Part shown: piece by piece, positions 60,668 to 64,000 of the stretch
Numbering within the stretch: the stretch's first letter is position 1
How the letters are laid out: each line of letters opens with the position of its first letter
NCBI RefSeq assembly: GCF_018622995.1
Contig: NZ_CP076022.1
Span: 1,116,001-1,180,000 of the forward strand
Length of the DNA: 64,000 bases
Origin: Arthrobacter jiangjiafuii
GTDB taxonomy: Bacteria > Actinomycetota > Actinomycetes > Actinomycetales > Micrococcaceae
Reading direction: 5' to 3'
Notes under the pieces: generated by a model
What the model saw: the letters and a program-made list of their open reading frames with translations, nothing else
The model's database searches: none
What the model was told of the DNA's origin: nothing
Program-made: the position numbers and the translations under genes

Positions 60668-62292
60668 GCACGATGAACATTGTCGCCGCGGAGGAGGTGA
60701 CCGCTGAACTCGTCAAGGAAACCGGATGGCTGAACATGCTCATCTTCGGGCTCTTCGTGGCGGTCACCCTGGTGGTGGTGCTGCGGGCCAGCCGCAACAA
60801 CAAGACCGCTGCCGACTACTATGCCGCCGGCCGGTCCTTCACCGGGCCGCAGAACGGCACTGCCATTGCCGGTGACTACCTCTCGGCGGCGTCCTTCCTG
60901 GGCATCGTCGGAGCCATCGCCATCAACGGCTACGACGGCTTCCTCTACTCCATCGGCTTCCTGGTCGCCTGGCTGGTGGCCCTGCTGCTCGTGGCGGAAA
61001 TGCTGCGCAACACCGGCAAGTTCACCATGGCCGATGTGCTCTCCTTCCGGCTGAAGCAGCGCCCGGTCCGCATTGCCGCGGCAATCACCACCCTTGCTGT
61101 CTGCTTCTTCTACCTGCTGGCCCAGATGGCCGGCGCCGGCGGACTGGTCTCCCTGCTGATGGGTATCGACGGCAAGATCGGCCAGTCCCTGGTCATCACC
61201 GTCGTCGGCGCCCTCATGATCATCTATGTACTGATCGGCGGCATGAAGGGCACCACCTGGGTGCAGATCATCAAGGCCTGCCTGCTCATCGCCGGCGCAG
61301 CCATCATGACGATCTGGGTCCTGGCCCTGCACGGCTTCAACCTTTCCGAACTTCTGGGCAGCGCCGTCGAAATGTCGGGCAACCCGGAACTGCTGAACCC
61401 GGGACTGCAGTACGGCAAGACCGAAACGTCCCGCCTGGACTTCGTGTCCCTGGGCATGGCACTGGTGCTCGGTACCGCGGCCCTGCCGCACGTGCTGATG
61501 CGCTTCTACACCGTGCCGACCGCCAAGGAAGCCCGCCGCTCGGTGGTCTGGGCCATCTGGCTGATCGGCCTGTTCTACCTGTTCACCCTGGTCCTGGGCT
61601 ACGGCGCTGCTGCGCTGATCCCCCAGGAGACGATTACTTCGGCTCCGGGCGGCGTGAACTCGGCGGCTCCGCTGCTGGCCTTCGCCCTGGGCGGCCCGGT
61701 CCTGCTGGGGCTGATCTCCGCGGTGGCGTTTGCGACCATCCTGGCGGTTGTCGCCGGCCTGACCATCACCGCTGCAGCCTCCTTTGCGCACGATATTTAC
61801 GCCAATGTCATCCGCAAGGGCAAGGTCGACGCCGACGGCGAGGTCAAGGTGGCCCGCCGCACGGTGATCGTGATCGGCGTGGTCTCCATCCTCGGCGGTA
61901 TCGGAGCGCAGGGGCAGAACGTTGCCTTCCTGGTGGCTCTGGCCTTCGCCGTGGCGGCCAGTGCCAACCTGCCGACCATCCTGTACTCGCTGTACTGGCG
62001 CCGCTTCAACACCCAGGGCGCCATCTGGAGCATGTACGGCGGCCTCGGCTCAGCCATCCTGCTGATCCTCCTCTCGCCGGTCTTCTCCGGGTCCGAGACG
62101 TCGATGGTTTCGGGCATCGACATCTCGATCTTCCCGCTGAGCAACCCGGGCCTGGTCTCCATTCCGCTGGCCTTCTTCCTGGGCTGGCTCGGAACCGTGG
62201 TGGGCAAGGACAACGAATCGCCGCAGAAGCAGGCGGAGATGGAAGTCCGTTCGCTCACCGGCGTCGGTGCCGAGAAGGCCGTTGACCACTAA
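60664..62292 (+). CDS. actP: Cation:acetate symporter (ActP/MctC-like)
   Basis: 542 residues, 13-14 helices. SSS-family carboxylate importer: NKTAADYYAAGRSFTGPQNGTAIAGDYLSAASFLGIVG (50-87), GGMKGTTWVQIIKACLL and GTAALPHVLMRFYTVPTAKEARRS are the ActP/MctC-type motifs. Imports acetate and possibly pyruvate or propionate. Start ATG 60664 overlaps the DUF485 gene. Predicted to be controlled by a CRP/GlxR-type site and perhaps by the adjacent LytTR system. Confidence 0.92.
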   Translation: MSTMNIVAAEEVTAELVKETGWLNMLIFGLFVAVTLVVVLRASRNNKTAADYYAAGRSFTGPQNGTAIAGDYLSAASFLGIVGAIAINGYDGFLYSIGFLVAWLVALLLVAEMLRNTGKFTMADVLSFRLKQRPVRIAAAITTLAVCFFYLLAQMAGAGGLVSLLMGIDGKIGQSLVITVVGALMIIYVLIGGMKGTTWVQIIKACLLIAGAAIMTIWVLALHGFNLSELLGSAVEMSGNPELLNPGLQYGKTETSRLDFVSLGMALVLGTAALPHVLMRFYTVPTAKEARRSVVWAIWLIGLFYLFTLVLGYGAAALIPQETITSAPGGVNSAAPLLAFALGGPVLLGLISAVAFATILAVVAGLTITAAASFAHDIYANVIRKGKVDADGEVKVARRTVIVIGVVSILGGIGAQGQNVAFLVALAFAVAASANLPTILYSLYWRRFNTQGAIWSMYGGLGSAILLILLSPVFSGSETSMVSGIDISIFPLSNPGLVSIPLAFFLGWLGTVVGKDNESPQKQAEMEVRSLTGVGAEKAVDH

Positions 62293-62329
62293 GGGCTACA
62301 CCGTCCGGCGCTGATTCCAGGCCGGAAAC

Positions 62330-62365
62330 AAGGGGTCCCGCACTTTTTGTGCGGGGCCCCTTGTG
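62330..62365 (+). terminator. Terminator after actP
   Basis: AAGGGGTCCCGCAC (62330-62343) pairs with 62349-62362 (one wobble) around TTTTT; GTG follows. It also faces the convergent Lrp gene. Confidence 0.8.
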
Positions 62366-62394
62366 TGTTCCGGCGGCACCTGCGTCCGGGCAGG

Positions 62395-62868
62395 TCAGCC
62401 GTTGGCGCCGGCCCGCTCGAGCAGCGGGGTGACCCGGAACGGGATGAGTTCGCCCATGGCCAGATTGGTGTCGCACCGTTCGACGCCGGGAATCTCCAGG
62501 ATGGCCTTGGTGACCCGGAACAGATCCTCGGCGTCGGCGGCGACCACCCGCAGCAGGATGTCGGCATCGCCGGTGAGTCCGTGGGCCTCCACCACTTCGG
62601 GGACCAGTGCGAGCTGTTCGGTGATCGCGGCCAATTGCCGCTGCCGGACATGGACATGGACAAACGCCATCAACGGGTAGCCGAGGGCGGTGGTGCTGAT
62701 CCTGCGCTCGAAGGGCAGGAACACCGCCTTCTTCTCCAGCTGGGCCAGCCTGGCCTGAATGGTGTTGCGCGAGATGCCCAGGATGGCGGCCAGGGCCACG
62801 ACGGTGCGCCGCGGATCCTTCGCCAGGGCAAGCAGCAGGCGGGTGTCGGTACCGTCCAAGAGGGGCAT
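62395..62868 (-). CDS. Lrp/AsnC family transcriptional regulator
   Basis: 157 residues. Helix-turn-helix near the N-terminus (DTRLLLALAKDPRRTVVALAAILGISRNTIQARLAQLEK, about 7-45) and an RAM effector domain (PLMAFVHVHV, VVEAHGLTGDADILLRVVAAD). Start ATG 62868 (MPLLDGTD) is chosen; the frame is open upstream. It is divergent from a 2-oxoacid dehydrogenase E1-alpha gene, the arrangement of BkdR regulators that respond to branched-chain amino acids. Confidence 0.92.
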   Translation of the reverse strand: MPLLDGTDTRLLLALAKDPRRTVVALAAILGISRNTIQARLAQLEKKAVFLPFERRISTTALGYPLMAFVHVHVRQRQLAAITEQLALVPEVVEAHGLTGDADILLRVVAADAEDLFRVTKAILEIPGVERCDTNLAMGELIPFRVTPLLERAGANG

Positions 62869-62952
62869 AGTGCGAAACGTTAGCACGGGCATTGGGCGGT
62901 GAACGGGGCACAATGCTCAATGAATGAGCCCATGGTTGTGCCACCTGATGAG

Positions 62953-62968
62953 TGTGAGTAGGGTCACA
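62953..62968. promoter_or_regulatory. Perfect CRP/GlxR-type site upstream of the E1-alpha gene
   Basis: TGTGA-GTAGGG-TCACA matches the consensus TGTGA-N6-TCACA at every fixed position, 78 bp before GTG 63047 and 84 bp upstream of the divergent Lrp start. Confidence 0.7.
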
Positions 62969-63046
62969 GGTATCCGGGCAATGGCGCCCGGGCATCGGTT
63001 CGGTCCCGCCACCCCTGGGGCCCAACACGGAAGGATGCGTACCGAC

Positions 63047-64000
63047 GTGTCTCTGCATACTCCTGTCCGCACGCCCCATGATGCCGGCGCCACCGCTGCC
63101 GGCCCCTACGTCCAGCTGGTCCGTCCGGATGGTTCGCGCGTCCCGTCCTCGTACGAGCACTGGGTCGACGACGTAGACGCCGCGCAGCTGCGCAGTCTCT
63201 ACCAGGACATGGTGGTGATCCGCCGGATCGACACCGAAGCCACCGCCCTGCAGCGCCAGGGAGAACTGGGCCTGTGGCCGCCCCTGCTGGGCCAGGAAGC
63301 AGCCCAGATCGGTTCCGCCCGAACGCTGCGGCCCACTGATTTTGTCTTCGGCAGCTACCGCGAGAACGGTGTGGCCTGGTGCCGGGGCGTGGACCCGGAA
63401 TCCCTGATGCGGGTCTGGCGGGGCAATGCCGCCGCCGGCTGGGATCCGTTCACCGTCAATATGGCCCCCACTCAGGTGATCATCGGCGCGCAGGCGCTGC
63501 ACGCCGCTGGCTACGGGATGGGCGTGGTTGCAGACGGAACCGACGACGCCGTCATCACCTACTTCGGCGACGGCGCCACCAGTCAGGGCGACGTCAATGA
63601 GGCGATGGTCTTCGCTGCCAGCTTCCACACGCCAGTCGTCTTCTTCTGCTCCAACAACCACTGGGCCATCTCGGAACCTGTCGGGCTGCAGGCCCAGGTG
63701 CCCATCGCCAACCGTGCCCCCGGTTTCGGGATCCCCTCCGTCCGGGTGGACGGCAACGACGTCCTGGCCGTGATGGCCGTGACCCGCGAGGCCCTGGAAC
63801 GGGCGCGCAGCGGCGGAGGACCAAGCTTCATCGAGGCGGTCACCTACCGGATGGGCCCGCACACCACCGCCGATGACCCCACCCGGTACCGCGACGCAGC
63901 GGAGCTGGAGGAATGGCGGGCCAAGGATCCGATCACCCGGATCGAAGCGCTGCTGCGTGCCGGCGGCCTGTTCACCGAGGACTTTGCCGCCTCCGTCGCC
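63047..64000 (+). CDS. Thiamine-dependent 2-oxoacid dehydrogenase E1 alpha subunit, 5' part
   Basis: The first 318 residues; the gene runs off the window. ThDP-binding motif GDGATSQGDVNEAMVFAASFHTP to SNNHWAIS (about 180-215), LWPPLLGQEAAQIGSA and FGSYRENGVAWCRG fit the alpha subunit of a branched-chain 2-oxoacid (or acetoin/pyruvate) dehydrogenase. Divergent Lrp regulator supports the branched-chain assignment (bkdA-like). GTG 63047 lies 12 nt after GGAAGGA; ATG 63035 would touch that site and add four residues. No stop codon inside the window. Confidence 0.88.
   Translation, partial: MSLHTPVRTPHDAGATAAGPYVQLVRPDGSRVPSSYEHWVDDVDAAQLRSLYQDMVVIRRIDTEATALQRQGELGLWPPLLGQEAAQIGSARTLRPTDFVFGSYRENGVAWCRGVDPESLMRVWRGNAAAGWDPFTVNMAPTQVIIGAQALHAAGYGMGVVADGTDDAVITYFGDGATSQGDVNEAMVFAASFHTPVVFFCSNNHWAISEPVGLQAQVPIANRAPGFGIPSVRVDGNDVLAVMAVTREALERARSGGGPSFIEAVTYRMGPHTTADDPTRYRDAAELEEWRAKDPITRIEALLRAGGLFTEDFAASVA

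Noticed and set aside
62255-63862. Minus-strand 535-codon frame across lrp and the E1-alpha gene
   Set aside because: Overlaps two certain genes in the wrong phase; Arg/His/Gly-rich shadow.

Overview
The window is a stretch of a GC-rich actinobacterial chromosome, most likely Micrococcaceae (Arthrobacter or a close relative). The reasons are strong G/C preference at third codon positions, many GTG starts, start codons sitting 6-7 nt behind a -10 hexamer (leaderless mRNAs), a SAM-IV riboswitch (an actinobacterial class), and core gene orders such as rpsB-tsf-pyrH-frr-cdsA and dusB-dgt-(insert)-dnaG-tRNA-Asn. Genus is inferred from style and content only; no marker was compared.

Layout. 1-3.7 kb: tail of a phosphotransferase, an FAD oxidoreductase, a membrane protein with a histone-H1-like Lys/Ala/Pro tail, and an unknown membrane protein. 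3.7-12.7 kb: histidine utilisation. hutH (with an acylphosphatase gene behind it) is divergent from an IclR regulator, followed by hutU, an M20 amidohydrolase, hutF and hutI. The set predicts histidine -> urocanate -> imidazolonepropionate -> formiminoglutamate -> formylglutamate, with the M20 enzyme in the slot where a deformylase is expected. 12.8-17.5 kb: a RibD/DHFR-like reductase, a CPBP protease, a GH2 glycosidase behind a tiny leader ORF, and an AbiEi/DUF559-type nuclease-like gene flanked on both sides by the same 19-bp repeat family. 18.3-20.9 kb: SAM-IV riboswitch and metY-metX. 21-28.6 kb: hydrolases, S4 protein, YdcZ transporter, glycyl-tRNA synthetase, GNAT, YibE/F.

28.6-29.3 kb is a gene-free block of two short-repeat arrays. 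It is followed by dusB and dgt, then two tandem, paralogous wall-anchored surface proteins: signal peptide, thioester domain with a Cys/Gln pair, 4 or 7 Ig-like repeats, LAXTG or LPXTG anchor. A near-perfect 27-bp copy of the dgt 3' end between them is a scar of the tandem duplication. dnaG and two identical tRNA-Asn genes restore the core order. 41-49 kb: malic enzyme, sugar porter, holin-X protein, a coupled phosphatidyltransferase/transporter/glycosyltransferase set, a CAT-anticodon tRNA and an acyl-CoA dehydrogenase. 49.3-56 kb: M23 protein, then the translation and phospholipid core cluster.

56-62.3 kb is a carboxylate-uptake locus: a LytS/LytTR two-component system lies between two DUF485 + SSS-symporter pairs that face away from each other, with a CRP/GlxR-type site in the divergent promoter. 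The window ends with an Lrp regulator divergent from the E1-alpha gene of a 2-oxoacid (probably branched-chain) dehydrogenase, whose promoter region has a perfect CRP/GlxR-type site.
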